A DNA stretch of 64,000 bases, from contig NZ_REFZ01000009.1 in assembly GCF_003841465.1 (NCBI RefSeq), positions 107,426 through 171,425 on the forward strand, read 5' to 3'. The position numbers were made by a program, and so were the translations under genes. Shown piece after piece: positions 7,385-17,235 of this stretch. Position 1 is the first letter of the stretch, and each line of letters begins with the position of its first letter. Under the pieces are notes generated by a model that did not search any database, had not been told where the DNA came from, and was given only the letters and a program-made list of their open reading frames with translations. This stretch comes from Natrarchaeobius oligotrophus. GTDB lineage: Archaea > Halobacteriota > Halobacteria > Halobacteriales > Natrialbaceae.

Positions 7385-8766
7385 TCTGCTCCCTCCGGAA
7401 GCGGTTCCTTCGTGATTTCTTCCTGCCAGCGGCGGTGGAACCAGCGACCGTACCCTTCCTGGTAGTGGTTGTTGTAACAGACGCCCGGACCCGGCCACTC
7501 GTCGTGGATCTCGGTGTTGCTCATGTTGCCGAGCCCCATCTCGTAGCTCGTCTCGACGCCCTGTCTCTTGGCGACGGTCGATCCCGCAGCCTCGGTGATC
7601 CCGTCCCAGACCGCGAGATCGTCTTGCTCCCAGTTGCCCGCCGGCGTGAACGAACTGAGCGCGACGTTGTTGATCTTCCGTTTTTGCTCTTCGGGTGCGT
7701 CTTTCGGAACGAGCACCCACGACCAGAGTTCGGTTTCGCCAGGCGCTCGAGGCTGCCACTGGCGGAGACAGAGGAAGCCGCTGTCGTTGCTTCCGGTTCC
7801 CTTGCCGACCTGGATGAACGAGAGGTTCGGGAAGATCGTTCCGATGTTGACGACGGACCGGCGAGCGAGGTCGTACTGCTCCTGGCTGATGTTCTCCGCC
7901 GAGAAGCAGTCGTGGATCTCCTCGTCGTAGCCGTAAAACGGCGAGTAGTCCTCGCCGATCATCCCCGCCGCAAAGGAGTGGCCCATCTCGGGTAACTCCT
8001 CGAAGTGCGTGTGAACGCGCTCTGCGAGCCCGCCGTAGGGACCCTCGTCCCAGTGCCAGATCTCGGAGATCAGCCCGCCTTCGATCGCCGACTGGTGGGT
8101 CGTCGAGATGTGGTAGTCGTCTCCACCGAAGTTCTCACAGGGCTGCTTCCAGTCGACCGGCAGCACGTAGCGGTACGGTTCCCCGTAGACCTCCATGCCG
8201 TTGGTGGGGAATTTGAAGTTCATGTCGATGTACCACTTCATATCCCCGAGATGCTCCTCGAGCGAGGGGGAGTCGGGGTTCATCGTCGCGAAGACGAGTC
8301 CAGCGTAGCTGTCGACTTTCGCCGGCTTCGGCAGCTTCCACTCGTCGGGATCGATCTCCTTGTACGCCTCGTGTTTGAACGTGACCCCGACTAGCTCTCC
8401 CTTGTTGTTGTACGTCCACCCGTGGTAGGGACACCGGAAGTGGGAGGTGTTACCCTGCTCGGCGCGACAGAGCTTGGTGCCGCGGTGTCCGCAGCTGTCG
8501 AACAGCACCTGAACGTTCCCGTCCTCGTCTCGCGTGAAGATGAACGGATCGGAGCCGCCGATGTACCGCCGCGCGTAATCACCAGGCTCGGGAATCTCGG
8601 ATTCGTGTCCGATGAAGACCCAGTTGTCGTTGAACACTCGGTCCTGTTCGAGTTCGAACACTGCCTCGTCGTTGCGCAACCGGATCGGGTATCTCCCGTC
8701 CATGAGGGACTGATCGAGCTGTTCGATCATTTCCTTGGTTTCGGTCGAGAGGTTTGTTGCTGCCAT
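7381..8766 (-). CDS. Rieske aromatic-ring-hydroxylating dioxygenase, alpha subunit
   Basis: This 461-residue protein has the Rieske [2Fe-2S] pattern C92-x-H94 ... C112-x2-H115 (SCGHRG, RCPYHGW) and the mononuclear iron motif NFGGDDYHISTTH, giving His219, His224 and the bridging Asp216; the third ligand is Asp382 or Asp383 in NWEQDDLAVW. Such enzymes add dioxygen to aromatic or heteroaromatic rings to give cis-diols. It leads a four- to five-gene minus-strand operon with beta subunit, repeat protein, SDR and probably the C-N hydrolase. No ferredoxin or reductase gene is nearby, so the electron donor must be encoded elsewhere. A TATA-like run precedes the start. Confidence 0.93.
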   Translation of the reverse strand: MAATNLSTETKEMIEQLDQSLMDGRYPIRLRNDEAVFELEQDRVFNDNWVFIGHESEIPEPGDYARRYIGGSDPFIFTRDEDGNVQVLFDSCGHRGTKLCRAEQGNTSHFRCPYHGWTYNNKGELVGVTFKHEAYKEIDPDEWKLPKPAKVDSYAGLVFATMNPDSPSLEEHLGDMKWYIDMNFKFPTNGMEVYGEPYRYVLPVDWKQPCENFGGDDYHISTTHQSAIEGGLISEIWHWDEGPYGGLAERVHTHFEELPEMGHSFAAGMIGEDYSPFYGYDEEIHDCFSAENISQEQYDLARRSVVNIGTIFPNLSFIQVGKGTGSNDSGFLCLRQWQPRAPGETELWSWVLVPKDAPEEQKRKINNVALSSFTPAGNWEQDDLAVWDGITEAAGSTVAKRQGVETSYEMGLGNMSNTEIHDEWPGPGVCYNNHYQEGYGRWFHRRWQEEITKEPLPEGAE

Positions 8767-8786
8767 CTCAACTGATCCTAGCAGGC

Positions 8787-8800
8787 AGTAATAAAAAATC
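8787..8800 (-). promoter_or_regulatory. TATA-like box before Rieske alpha gene
   Basis: On the minus strand the sequence GATTTTTTATTACT lies about 25-35 bases upstream of the ATG at 8766, matching archaeal TATA spacing for a near-leaderless transcript. It marks the probable start of the dioxygenase operon. Confidence 0.45.
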
Positions 8801-8952
8801 CTTATGCTCTTGTCGGCTCCGGGGAATTCCTCTCTCTGTTCAGCGCCATCCCAGCGGCCGTAACCGTCGTCGAATCGTTCGGAGCCGTCCGAGTTACAAG
8901 GAGTCGACGGTCACCCGCCGAAAAAACTGCTGGCGATCGAGCGCGCCGTGAG

Positions 8953-9561
8953 TTACTTGAAGAGACTTCGGACGCGATTCCGGTATCCATCCGACTGCGA
9001 TTCGTCCGATTCCGGCTGGAGTCGCGACTCGAGGTCGCTGAAGAAGCGGTTGACGACCCTGTTCGCGACGGGCGTGATCAGCCGCTGTCCCATCCGCGCC
9101 AGCCTGCCGAAGACGTCCGTTTCGGTCCACCAGTCGATACGAACGCCGGTTTCGGTTTCGTGGAGTTCCATTCCCGACTCCATCTCGAACGAACTGTCGC
9201 TGGCCGATCCCTCGCCGGCCGCGTTCATGACCGGGAACTCCCGGTCGGTGATCGTGACGATCGTCTCGAAGGAGGGTTTGACGCTTCCGACGCCGAGTTC
9301 GATCAGAGCCGCGTACTGGCCTCCGTCCTCGAACGCTCGCTCGGCGACGACTTCGGGATCGGCGTTCGGTAACAAGTCCTCTTCGTCCGGGCCGTCGTCC
9401 GCCTGGGCGGCGAGCTCGTCGAAATCGGGGTCATCGCCGTCGACCTGAACGAGAAACTGACAGCCCGGCAACGCTGCCTCGATCATCCTCGGATCCGAGA
9501 GTGCGAGCCAGGCTTCTTCGATGCTGACGTCCTCCAGTTCGAACGAACCATTGAACTCCAT
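8953..9561 (-). CDS. CoxG-like SRPBCC protein
   Basis: This 202-residue protein begins MEFNGSFELEDVSIEEAWLA and continues LSDPRMIEAALPGC, the typical opening of CoxG (carbon monoxide dehydrogenase subunit G) proteins of the START/SRPBCC fold. CoxG-type proteins accompany molybdenum hydroxylases and are thought to recruit the enzyme to the membrane or help its assembly. Residues about 40-75 form a strongly acidic insert. The C-terminus (NRVVNRFFSDLES ... RNRVRSLFK) is basic and amphipathic, consistent with membrane contact. The molybdenum hydroxylase genes lie three genes away on the same strand, fitting a shared role. A TATA-like run sits at about 9590-9600. Confidence 0.8.
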   Translation of the reverse strand: MEFNGSFELEDVSIEEAWLALSDPRMIEAALPGCQFLVQVDGDDPDFDELAAQADDGPDEEDLLPNADPEVVAERAFEDGGQYAALIELGVGSVKPSFETIVTITDREFPVMNAAGEGSASDSSFEMESGMELHETETGVRIDWWTETDVFGRLARMGQRLITPVANRVVNRFFSDLESRLQPESDESQSDGYRNRVRSLFK

Positions 9562-9652
9562 CTGACGAATCGAACTGGGGTTGCGCCCGGTAAAAATATT
9601 GCTATACCGCGGTTCTTCACCCCTGAATCACGACGGCGATCCGCTCTCCCGA

Positions 9653-10660
9653 TCAGAAACTCGGCATAACCTCGTCGCGAACGGTCTCGATGAACCGTTC
9701 CTGGTCGGGACTCGCGCTGTGGAAGACGACCCGGTCGAAGCCGGCATCGTTCCACTCGTCGACGATGTCGATCAGATCGGCGGGATCAGTGGTGATCGTG
9801 AACGAGTCCGCGAGCTGCTCTTCGCCGACGAGATCGCCGTGTTTCTGGAGGTAGCGGGGATCGGAAACCGCGTGTTCGAACATCATCGGGAGCAATAGGA
9901 CGCGCCAGGGCTTGATCGAGCGCATCGCTTCGTTTTCGGTTTCGCCGTACGAGACGAGGACGTTGACCGATCGTTCGATTTCGTCCGGATCCTCGTTGTG
10001 TGCGGACTTCTCGACGCCCCGTTCGATGCCCGGGAACAGGTCCCCGGCGAGCGACTCCGGATCGGCCTCCGGAACGGTGAACAGCCCGTCCCCGAGATCC
10101 CCGGCCATCCGCGCCGACATCGGGCCGTTCGCCGCGACGTGGATCGGCGGCGCTTCGTTCGGCCCGTTGTACAGGTGTGCGGAGTTAAGCTGCCAGAAGT
10201 TTCCGTCGAAGTCGACGTAGTCCTCCTCGAAAAGTTTCCGTACGATGCGAATCGCCTCCGCGGTGCGCCGAGCCCGCTCACCGTACTCCGGCCATGGAAA
10301 TCCGAGCGGATCCTCGTTCAACGGCGCGCCGGTTCCGATACCGAAGACGAGCCGATCGGGGTACAGCTCCGCGATCGTCGCCATGTGGTGTGCGAGGTTC
10401 GCGGGGTGATGGCGGTTCAGTACCGCGGTTACCCCCGGCCCGATCGTGATATCATCCGTCCGCTCCAGCGCGACCGGCATCCACGTCCAGCAGTCGCCCC
10501 CGTTCGCCTCGGATCCGTCCCCGACGCGGTCGAACCAGGGGTGGAAGTGGTCGTTCACCCAGACGCTCTCGAAGCCAGCCTCCTCTGCCAGCACGGTCTG
10601 TTCGAGACACTCCGCCGGAGAGAACTGCTCCAGCGACGCGTACAGGCCAATATCTACCAT
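9653..10660 (-). CDS. Luciferase-like (LLM) F420/flavin-dependent oxidoreductase
   Basis: This 335-residue TIM-barrel protein is of the luciferase-like monooxygenase superfamily. Signatures include SVWVNDHFHPW, the TIGPGVTAVLNRHHPANLAH strand-helix, FGIGTGAPLNEDP and PPIHVAANGP. The NDHFHPW element and length place it near F420-dependent dehydrogenases such as the glucose-6-phosphate dehydrogenase group; haloarchaea make F420. The substrate is unknown. It sits between the CoxG-like gene and a D-2-hydroxyacid dehydrogenase, so a redox step on a ring intermediate is possible. A TATA-like sequence (TATAACTA on the minus strand, about 10687-10694) lies at the right spacing for its own promoter. 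Confidence 0.85.
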   Translation of the reverse strand: MVDIGLYASLEQFSPAECLEQTVLAEEAGFESVWVNDHFHPWFDRVGDGSEANGGDCWTWMPVALERTDDITIGPGVTAVLNRHHPANLAHHMATIAELYPDRLVFGIGTGAPLNEDPLGFPWPEYGERARRTAEAIRIVRKLFEEDYVDFDGNFWQLNSAHLYNGPNEAPPIHVAANGPMSARMAGDLGDGLFTVPEADPESLAGDLFPGIERGVEKSAHNEDPDEIERSVNVLVSYGETENEAMRSIKPWRVLLLPMMFEHAVSDPRYLQKHGDLVGEEQLADSFTITTDPADLIDIVDEWNDAGFDRVVFHSASPDQERFIETVRDEVMPSF

Positions 10661-10744
10661 CGTCCTCGATTTGGGACGCCCCCTAGTTATAGTTTGGCGA
10701 CCCGACGATGTCGCGTGGTATCGTCCGTTCCCCGTCCGACCGTC

Positions 10745-11749
10745 TCACGGGGAATCGTACGTTCCACGACCGACGGTGAATCCCTCTTCGTGTTTGATCA
10801 CCTCCGGATTGACGACGTGTCGGAGCCGCTTGCCACACAGCGCGCGGCTGATCTCGTCGCGTCCCATCTCGATCGCGCGTTCGGTGGTCTCGACCGTGTC
10901 GCCGCCGTGGTGGGGCGAACAGACGATCCCCTCACACGAGAGCACCGCCCCCTCCGGCGGCTCCGTCTCGAAGACGTCCAACCCCGCTCCTGCGAGTCTG
11001 TCCTCCGTGACTGCCGCGACGAGCGCGTCCTCGTCGACGACCGGCCCGCGGGCCGTGTTGATCAGGATTGCATCGTCGTCGAGTCGCTCGAGCGCCTGCT
11101 CGTCGAACAGGTGGTGCGTTTCCGCGGTTAGCTGGCAGTGGATACTCACCGCGTCGGCTCGCGACAGGAGTTCGTCGAACCCGACGCGCTCGACGCCCAG
11201 TCGATCGAAGAGGTCGCTCGGAACGTACGGATCGAAGGCGATCACTTCGAGGCCGAGCGCCGCCGCCTTCTCCGCGAACGTCCGCCCGACCTGACCGAAG
11301 CCGACGATCCCGACCGTTTCGCCCGCGACCGACCTGACGTACGTCCGGTCTCCCCATCCCGGTTCGGAGCGCATCTGGCGATCGCAGTAGGCGACGTCAC
11401 GGGCGACCGCGAGCAACAGCGCGATCGCGTGTTCGGCCAGCTCGTCGTTCATGTATCCCCTGAGCGCGGAGACGGCCACCCCGAGTCGGTTCGCGGCCGC
11501 GACGTCGATCGTGTCGTACCCTGCGCCGTTTCGAAACGCCAGTCGGAGGTCGGTCGCCGACTCGAGCATCGGCGCCGTCACCGGCGTCGTCGTCGTCACT
11601 ACGACGGTCGCGTCGCGACACTCTTCGATTCGGTCGGCCTCGGTCTCGGCGTCGCTCTCGCGGACCGTACCGCCCGCGTCGCGAATCGCTTCGGCGTACG
11701 GTTTGCGCGTTCCGAACCGTCTGTCCAGGAAGAGTACAGTTTCGGCCAT
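10745..11749 (-). CDS. NAD-dependent D-2-hydroxyacid dehydrogenase
   Basis: This 334-residue protein has both parts of the D-isomer 2-hydroxyacid dehydrogenase fold. The NAD-binding domain shows VGIVGFGQVGRTFAEKA with the acidic residue after FDPY. Catalytic residues are in place: Arg in NTARGPVVDE, Glu in DVFETEPPE and His in CSPHHGGDT. The start at 11749 (MAETVLFLDRRF) is chosen over an in-frame ATG at 11764. Family members reduce 2-oxoacids or oxidise D-2-hydroxyacids; phosphoglycerate, glyoxylate and C-terminal-binding-protein relatives are hard to separate by eye. In this cluster it could handle an organic-acid product of ring cleavage, but that is inference. Confidence 0.9.
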   Translation of the reverse strand: MAETVLFLDRRFGTRKPYAEAIRDAGGTVRESDAETEADRIEECRDATVVVTTTTPVTAPMLESATDLRLAFRNGAGYDTIDVAAANRLGVAVSALRGYMNDELAEHAIALLLAVARDVAYCDRQMRSEPGWGDRTYVRSVAGETVGIVGFGQVGRTFAEKAAALGLEVIAFDPYVPSDLFDRLGVERVGFDELLSRADAVSIHCQLTAETHHLFDEQALERLDDDAILINTARGPVVDEDALVAAVTEDRLAGAGLDVFETEPPEGAVLSCEGIVCSPHHGGDTVETTERAIEMGRDEISRALCGKRLRHVVNPEVIKHEEGFTVGRGTYDSP

Positions 11750-11905
11750 ACACGCTCGTCTCACTGCGAGACGTTAACGCCACCGGCTCGGCGGTCCGTT
11801 CCGACGGTCGACTGCGGCCATCGTCGTCGGCCACTCGAGAAAACGCCGGCGCTGGTCGATCGGACGGCGTCGAAAAAACGATCGACCGGGCGGTCGGCTT
11901 TCGGT

Positions 11906-12778
11906 CTACAGCTGCGAGACGGCTCGCGTCAGCGCGCGCTTCGAGTACACCTTCAACTTCTGTTCGCGGAACTCGGGCGACGCGTCCTGATCGCTCATCA
12001 TCATCGCCGTGTTTAGCGATTCACCGGCGCGTTCGGCGGCAGCCTCTACCGCCGCCTCGGTTGCTTCGCTTCCTTCGAGGGCCTCCTCGACGGCCGACAG
12101 TCGGGACGGCCGGTCCATCGCGCCGTTTGCCGTAACGGCGGCGTCGACGATCGTTCCGTCGTCGGCTTCGAGGACGACCGCGACGCCGACGATCGCGTAC
12201 CCCGACGCCGGGCTGCGATCCTTCTCGTAGGTGCTCACGGCGTTCGGACCGTGTGCCGGTACCGTAATCGAGGTGACGAGCTCCGCCGGACCGACGTCGG
12301 TTTCGTACATTCCGTAGAAGAACTCGTCCGCGTCGACCGTTCGATCCCCGTCGGAGCCGGTGATCGTGACCGATCCGCCGTGTGCGAGCAGCGCCGCGGG
12401 CAGGTCCGAGGCGGGGTCGGCGTGGGCGATGTTCCCGCCGACGGTTCCGCGGTTTCTGACCTGCCTGTCGCCGATGTTCTCCGCGGCTTCCGCGAAGGCC
12501 GTCGCCTCGTCGTGGAGTTCGTCGGATTTCGCGACCGGTGCGTAGTTGGTCGTCGCACCGATCTCGAAGCCGTCGTCGGTTCGCTCGATTCCCGACAGTT
12601 CCGAGAGTCGGCTGATATCGATCAACAGATCTGGGGTAGCGAGCCCGGTCTTCATCATCGGGATCAGGCTGTGGCCGCCTGCGAGCACCTTGACGTCGCG
12701 GTCGTCGTTCGTTTCGAGCAACTCGACCGCGTGTTCCGCGCTCTCGGCCGTCTCGTGGTCGAACTGTGGCGGGTACAT
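11906..12778 (-). CDS. Molybdenum hydroxylase FAD-binding (medium) subunit, CoxM-like
   Basis: This 290-residue protein of the xanthine dehydrogenase/CO dehydrogenase medium-subunit family starts [20 protein letters not shown]. The FAD-binding signatures VLAGGHSLIPMMK (residues about 36-48) and NRGTVGGNIAHADPASD (about 109-125) are clear, and the C-terminal CODH flavoprotein domain follows. It passes electrons from the iron-sulfur subunit to FAD and then to an acceptor. Its ATG overlaps the stop of the large-subunit gene by one base, so the small-large-medium order forms one operon, read right to left. Confidence 0.92.
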   Translation of the reverse strand: MYPPQFDHETAESAEHAVELLETNDDRDVKVLAGGHSLIPMMKTGLATPDLLIDISRLSELSGIERTDDGFEIGATTNYAPVAKSDELHDEATAFAEAAENIGDRQVRNRGTVGGNIAHADPASDLPAALLAHGGSVTITGSDGDRTVDADEFFYGMYETDVGPAELVTSITVPAHGPNAVSTYEKDRSPASGYAIVGVAVVLEADDGTIVDAAVTANGAMDRPSRLSAVEEALEGSEATEAAVEAAAERAGESLNTAMMMSDQDASPEFREQKLKVYSKRALTRAVSQL

Positions 12779-15186
12779 TACTGCTCACCTCCTTTCTCGA
12801 CCGCACGCCAGACTTTCTCCGGCGTCGCGGGTAGTTCGACGTGATCGACGCCGAACGGCTCGAGCGCGTCGACGACGGCGTTGACGAGTGCCGTCGGCGC
12901 GGGGATCGTTCCCGCTTCACCGATTCCTTTCAATCCGAGCTCGTTCGTCGGCGACGGCGTCACCGTACACTCGACGTCGTAGTCCGGTAGCTGGTTCGCC
13001 TTCGGAAGCGCGTAGTCCATGAGGGTTCCGGAGACCAGCGAGGCGTTGTCGTCGTACTTGCCCTCCTCGAACAGCGCCGGACCGAGGCCCTGTGCGATGC
13101 CGCCGTGGATCTGTCCCTTCACGATCTGGGGGTTGATCTGTTCGCCGCAGTCGTCGACGGCGACGTACTCGAGAAAGTCGATCTCGCCGCTTTCCGGATC
13201 GACCTCGACGATACAGACCTGCGAGCCGAACGGAATCGTCGGCGCGTCCGGATCGAAGAACGTCGTCGCGTCGAGGCCGGGTTCCATCCCGTCCGGGATG
13301 GCGTTCGCCTGGTGGGCCTCGTGGGCGATTTCGGCCATCGAGATCGAGCGCTCCGGAGCGCCCTTGATGGAGAACTCCCCGTCCTCGAAGACGACGTCGT
13401 CCTCGTCGGCTTCGAACTGGTGGGCGGCGATTTTGGTCGCCTTCTCCACGATCTTCTCGGCGCTTTTCGCCATCGCGTTACCGCCGACGACCGCGCTTCG
13501 GCTTGCGAACGCGCCGGTTCCCTGCGGAACCTGATCGGTGTCGCCCTGGATCACTTCGACGTCCTCGTAGGGGACGCCGAGTTCCTCCGCGACGACCTGT
13601 GCGAACGCGGTCTTGTGACCTTGTCCCTGATCCGCGGTGCCCGAGTACGCCGTCACCGTACCCGAGGGGTGGAACCTGATCAACGAACTCTCGTGGAACG
13701 TCGGCAACGGTCCCGGAACTCCCGGCTTCGAGGGGCCGAGACCCGTGAGTTCGACGAACGAGGCGATGCCGATTCCGACGTAGCGGTCCTCGTCGCGCAG
13801 CTCTTTCTGTCGCTGTCGGTACTGATCGTAGTCTGCGATTTCGAGCGCTTTCTCGAGCGTTTTCTCGTAGTCGCCGCTGTCGTAGACCATGTTCCCCACC
13901 GTTTCGGCGTACGGGAACTCCTCCGGGGGGATGAAGTTCCGCCGGCGAATCTCGGCCGAATCGATGTCGAGGTCCCTGGCAGCCATCTCGAGCAGCCGCT
14001 GGATGACGAACGTCGCTTCCGGCTGTCCCGCGCCGCGGTATGCGTCGACCGGCGACGTGTTGGTGAACGTCCCGATGACGTTCACTCGCATCGCCGGAAC
14101 GTCGAACGGTCCGGGGAGCATCATCCCGTACGATCCGGTGGGGATCAGCGGCGCGTGCGTCGACACGTACGCGCCGAGAGCCGCGTGGGTGTCGGCCTGT
14201 AGCCCGAGAATGGTTCCGTCGTCGTCGAGGGCCATCGACGCTTCGGTGACGTGGCCGCGGGCGTGGGCGTCCGTCATGTGTGCCTCGGATCGCTTCTGCA
14301 CCCACTTCACCGGCCGCTCGAGTTCCATCGAACACCAGGACGTGAGCGCCTCCTCCGGGTAGTGGTGGATCTTGACGCCGAACCCGCCGCCGACTTCGGG
14401 GGCGACGATCCGGATCTTGTGTTCCGGATAGTCGAGCGTGTTCGAGAGCCAGAGCCGATGGTGGTGTGGGTTCTGGCTCGTCATCTCGACGGTGAGCTTC
14501 TCGGTCAGCGGATCGAAGTCCGCGATGGTCGCCCGCGGCTCGATCGCGTCCGGGATCACCCGGGGATGCTCGAGTTCGATGTCGACCGTGTGGTCCGCGG
14601 ACTCGAACGCCTCGTCGACGGCCTCCGGATCGCCGAGTTCCCAGTCGAAGATGACGTTGTCGGGTGCACCTTCGTAGAGGGCGGGAGCGTCGTCCTCGGT
14701 CGCTTCGGCCGGATTCGCGACGGCATCGAGTCGCTCGTACTCGACGTCGACCAGTTCGGTCGCGTCGTTGGCGACGTAGCGGTCGGTCGCCACCACGACG
14801 GCGACCGGATGGCCCTGGTGGAGGGCCCGGTCGCCCGCGAGCAGCGGGTAATCGGGCAGGAACATCTCGGCCGGACCGGCCTCCATCGGCCAGTTCTCTT
14901 TGGGCACCATCATTCCGATCGACTCGAGCGTCCCCGGCAGGTCGCTCTCGGCGAGATCTTCCGGCGTCAGGACGAGCTCGACGTCCTCGTGGGCCTCGGC
15001 CTCGCTCGCGTCCACGCGTTCGACCTTCGCGTGCCCGTACGGGCAACGGACGACGGACATGTGGAGCATGCCGTCGTGCGTGATGTCGTCCGTGTACTTC
15101 GCCTCGCCGGTCAACAGCGACGGATCTTCGCGGCGATCGAGTGCGGCTCCGAGAACCCCTCCGTCGGGTCCCTCGTCGTCGGTCAT
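12778..15186 (-). CDS. Molybdenum hydroxylase large (catalytic) subunit, form II CoxL-like
   Basis: This 802-residue molybdopterin-cytosine-dinucleotide hydroxylase catalytic subunit begins [20 protein letters not shown]. The active-site loop reads [13 protein letters not shown], the AYRGAG form of aldehyde oxidase, xanthine and heteroaromatic hydroxylases rather than the AYxCSFR loop of true CO dehydrogenase. The catalytic Glu is in LKGIGEAGT near the C-terminus. Such enzymes insert water-derived hydroxyl next to ring nitrogen (nicotinate, picolinate, quinoline) or oxidise aldehydes. The start at 15186 overlaps the small-subunit stop as ATGA; a longer upstream extension inside that gene is rejected. 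Proximity to the NicX-like gene suggests an N-heteroaromatic substrate. Confidence 0.92.
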   Translation of the reverse strand: MTDDEGPDGGVLGAALDRREDPSLLTGEAKYTDDITHDGMLHMSVVRCPYGHAKVERVDASEAEAHEDVELVLTPEDLAESDLPGTLESIGMMVPKENWPMEAGPAEMFLPDYPLLAGDRALHQGHPVAVVVATDRYVANDATELVDVEYERLDAVANPAEATEDDAPALYEGAPDNVIFDWELGDPEAVDEAFESADHTVDIELEHPRVIPDAIEPRATIADFDPLTEKLTVEMTSQNPHHHRLWLSNTLDYPEHKIRIVAPEVGGGFGVKIHHYPEEALTSWCSMELERPVKWVQKRSEAHMTDAHARGHVTEASMALDDDGTILGLQADTHAALGAYVSTHAPLIPTGSYGMMLPGPFDVPAMRVNVIGTFTNTSPVDAYRGAGQPEATFVIQRLLEMAARDLDIDSAEIRRRNFIPPEEFPYAETVGNMVYDSGDYEKTLEKALEIADYDQYRQRQKELRDEDRYVGIGIASFVELTGLGPSKPGVPGPLPTFHESSLIRFHPSGTVTAYSGTADQGQGHKTAFAQVVAEELGVPYEDVEVIQGDTDQVPQGTGAFASRSAVVGGNAMAKSAEKIVEKATKIAAHQFEADEDDVVFEDGEFSIKGAPERSISMAEIAHEAHQANAIPDGMEPGLDATTFFDPDAPTIPFGSQVCIVEVDPESGEIDFLEYVAVDDCGEQINPQIVKGQIHGGIAQGLGPALFEEGKYDDNASLVSGTLMDYALPKANQLPDYDVECTVTPSPTNELGLKGIGEAGTIPAPTALVNAVVDALEPFGVDHVELPATPEKVWRAVEKGGEQ

Positions 15187-15677
15187 CGTGCCTCCTCCGT
15201 CGCGAGCTTGTCGGCCGCCTCCTCGACGGCGTTGACGATGTTGTGGTAGCCGGTACACCGACAGATGTTCCCCTCGAGCGCCTCCCGGATCTCCTCGCGG
15301 GTCGGGTCCGGGTTTTCCTCGAGGAACGAGGCGGTCGAAAGCAACATGCCGGGCGTACAGTAGCCACACTGCAGTCCGTGTTCTTCCTGGAAGCTCCGCT
15401 GGATGGGGTGGAGCTCGTCGTCGTCACCCAGCCCTTCGACCGTCTGAATCTCCGCACCGTCGGCCTGGACCGCCAGAACGGTACACGATTTCACGACGTC
15501 TCCGTCCAGACGAACCGTACACGCCCCACAGAGCGTACTTTCGCAACCGACTTTCGGGCCGGTGTAACCGAGTTCTTCTCTGAGCGCGTGGACGAGCAAC
15601 GTCCGGGGCTCGACCTCGAGTTCGTGTTCGGAACCGTTGACCGTTACGTCGACGGTAGTTGTGTTTTGCGCTGTCAC
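15183..15677 (-). CDS. Molybdenum hydroxylase small [2Fe-2S] subunit, CoxS-like
   Basis: This 164-residue protein carries the two iron-sulfur clusters of the enzyme. The plant-ferredoxin-type cluster uses CESTLCGAC followed by a fourth Cys in VVKSC; the second cluster uses CGYCTPGM and CRCTGY. The start is a GTG at 15677 ([15 protein letters not shown]). It gives the family's usual length and lies about 25-35 bases after an ATTAT-containing box (minus strand, about 15702-15712), suggesting a leaderless transcript. The frame is open further upstream, but that sequence lacks homology. It is the first gene of the three-subunit operon. Confidence 0.9.
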   Translation of the reverse strand: MTAQNTTTVDVTVNGSEHELEVEPRTLLVHALREELGYTGPKVGCESTLCGACTVRLDGDVVKSCTVLAVQADGAEIQTVEGLGDDDELHPIQRSFQEEHGLQCGYCTPGMLLSTASFLEENPDPTREEIREALEGNICRCTGYHNIVNAVEEAADKLATEEAR

Positions 15678-15846
15678 ATGGAGCAATAGCGAGAATGCGG
15701 TGATAATGTTTGTGGTGAGCGCCTGATACGGATCGTTGTACCGATTTGCCGGTGCAAGCGCGGCCCCCCTTCGGTTGACCGGCACCGACGGACAACGGAC
15801 CGTCTGTGCCCGCCACGACCGATCCCGTCACCGTCACGGGGCGGCG

Positions 15847-17157
15847 TTATCCGAACACCGCCTCGAGACCGATCTCGAGGGCTTCGATCACGCGATCGAC
15901 GTCGTCCCGGTCGACACAGAACGGCGGCGCGAGGATGAGCTGGGTCGACGGCCGGCCAGGCAGCGTGAGGACGCCTTCGTCGGCCATCCGATCCGCGACG
16001 GCGTCGACCGGATTCTCCCCGGCGTCGACTCTCGGATCGACGAACGGCCTCCCGGTTTCCGGATCGACGATCGGCAGACCGAACAGCAGTCCCCGTCCCC
16101 GAACGTCGGCCACGACGTCGTGATCCGATTCGACCCCCCGTAGCCGCCGCTCGAGGTACGGACCGACGTCGTTGACGGCGTCCAGCCCCCATTCATCGTA
16201 CTCGTCGATGGCCGCGATCCCCGCCGAACAGGAGAGCGCGTGGCCCCCGAACGTCTGGCCGAGCTCGACTCCCTCGCGGCGAACCCACGAGCCGATTTCC
16301 TCGGAAACGGTGACGCCCGCGAGCGGAGCGTGTGCGCTCGTGACGCCTTTCGCGAAACTCATCAGGTCCGGCTCGATCCCCTCGGTCTGGTGTGCGAACC
16401 ACTCGCCGCACCGCCCGAACCCGGTGAGCACCTCGTCCGCGACGAGCAGGATGTCGTACTCGTCACAGAGCGATCTGACGCGCTCGAAGTAGCCGGGCGG
16501 TGGCGCGTACGCCCCGCTGCTGCCGCCGACGACCTCCGTGAGCAGCGCCGCGATCGAGTCGGGTCCCTCGTTGCGGATGACGAACTCGAGGTGAGCAATC
16601 GCCCGGTCAGCGAGCTCGTCCGGATCGTCGACGTCGAACGCTTCGGGGGAGAGGGGTGGCAGGAATTTTGCGGAACCGGGCACGCCGACCGTCGACGAGA
16701 GGGCGGTTCGCGTCGCCGTGTCTCCACCCAGCGTTCCGGTTCCGAGCGTCGTTCCGTGATAGGACCGATACCGCGTGAGTACGGTCGGGGCGTCCGTCAT
16801 CGCCCGTGCCAGGTGGACGGCGACCTCGTTCGCTTCGCTTCCCGACACCGAGAAGAACACGTCGCTGTGGCGTTCGGGACCGACGGCGAGTATCCGGTCG
16901 GCGAGTTCCGTTCTGACGTCGTTGTGCGACCCCGGCGAGACGAATTGCACCCGTTCTAGCTGCTCGCTCATCGCCGCCGCGATCCGGTCGTTGCTGTGCC
17001 CGAGATTGACACAACAGAGTTGCGACAGCGCGTCGAGATACGTCCGCCCGTCTGCGTCCGTGACGTACGCTCCGTCCCCGTCGACGATCGTCGGTACGTC
17101 GACGCCGGGGTGGTGCCAGTGCGATAGCACGTCCGATCGTTGGCTCGACTCAACCAT
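15847..17157 (-). CDS. Class III (omega) aminotransferase
   Basis: This 436-residue PLP enzyme has the DEVLTGFGR aspartate motif, the SFAKGVTSAHAPLAG lysine motif and the class III ending. The early stretch YLDALSQLCCVNLGHSNDRI and the substrate-side YRSYHGTTLG fit beta-alanine/pyruvate, taurine or adenosylmethionine-type transaminases. The start at 17157 (MVESSQRSDVLSHW) is preferred because an A/T-rich box lies 25-36 bases upstream; a longer ATG at 17205 overlaps it. The amino donor is unknown. It follows the SDR gene on the same strand and is separated from the molybdenum hydroxylase genes by 169 bases. Confidence 0.88.
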   Translation of the reverse strand: MVESSQRSDVLSHWHHPGVDVPTIVDGDGAYVTDADGRTYLDALSQLCCVNLGHSNDRIAAAMSEQLERVQFVSPGSHNDVRTELADRILAVGPERHSDVFFSVSGSEANEVAVHLARAMTDAPTVLTRYRSYHGTTLGTGTLGGDTATRTALSSTVGVPGSAKFLPPLSPEAFDVDDPDELADRAIAHLEFVIRNEGPDSIAALLTEVVGGSSGAYAPPPGYFERVRSLCDEYDILLVADEVLTGFGRCGEWFAHQTEGIEPDLMSFAKGVTSAHAPLAGVTVSEEIGSWVRREGVELGQTFGGHALSCSAGIAAIDEYDEWGLDAVNDVGPYLERRLRGVESDHDVVADVRGRGLLFGLPIVDPETGRPFVDPRVDAGENPVDAVADRMADEGVLTLPGRPSTQLILAPPFCVDRDDVDRVIEALEIGLEAVFG

Positions 17158-17235
17158 GTTCCTGTGTTTCGCTCGGCTGTCAAAAAGATAGCGCCGGTTT
17201 TTCACCGACGTCTCCGCGGACGCAGGTTCCGTCCG

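Noticed and set aside
13478..15457. 659-codon minus-strand frame overlapping the molybdenum hydroxylase genes
   Set aside because: It is an arginine-rich shadow of the CoxL/CoxS-type genes in another frame, caused by high GC content; no motifs.
12778..15677. Aerobic CO dehydrogenase
   Set aside because: The active-site loop is AYRGAG, without the Cys of form I CoxL.
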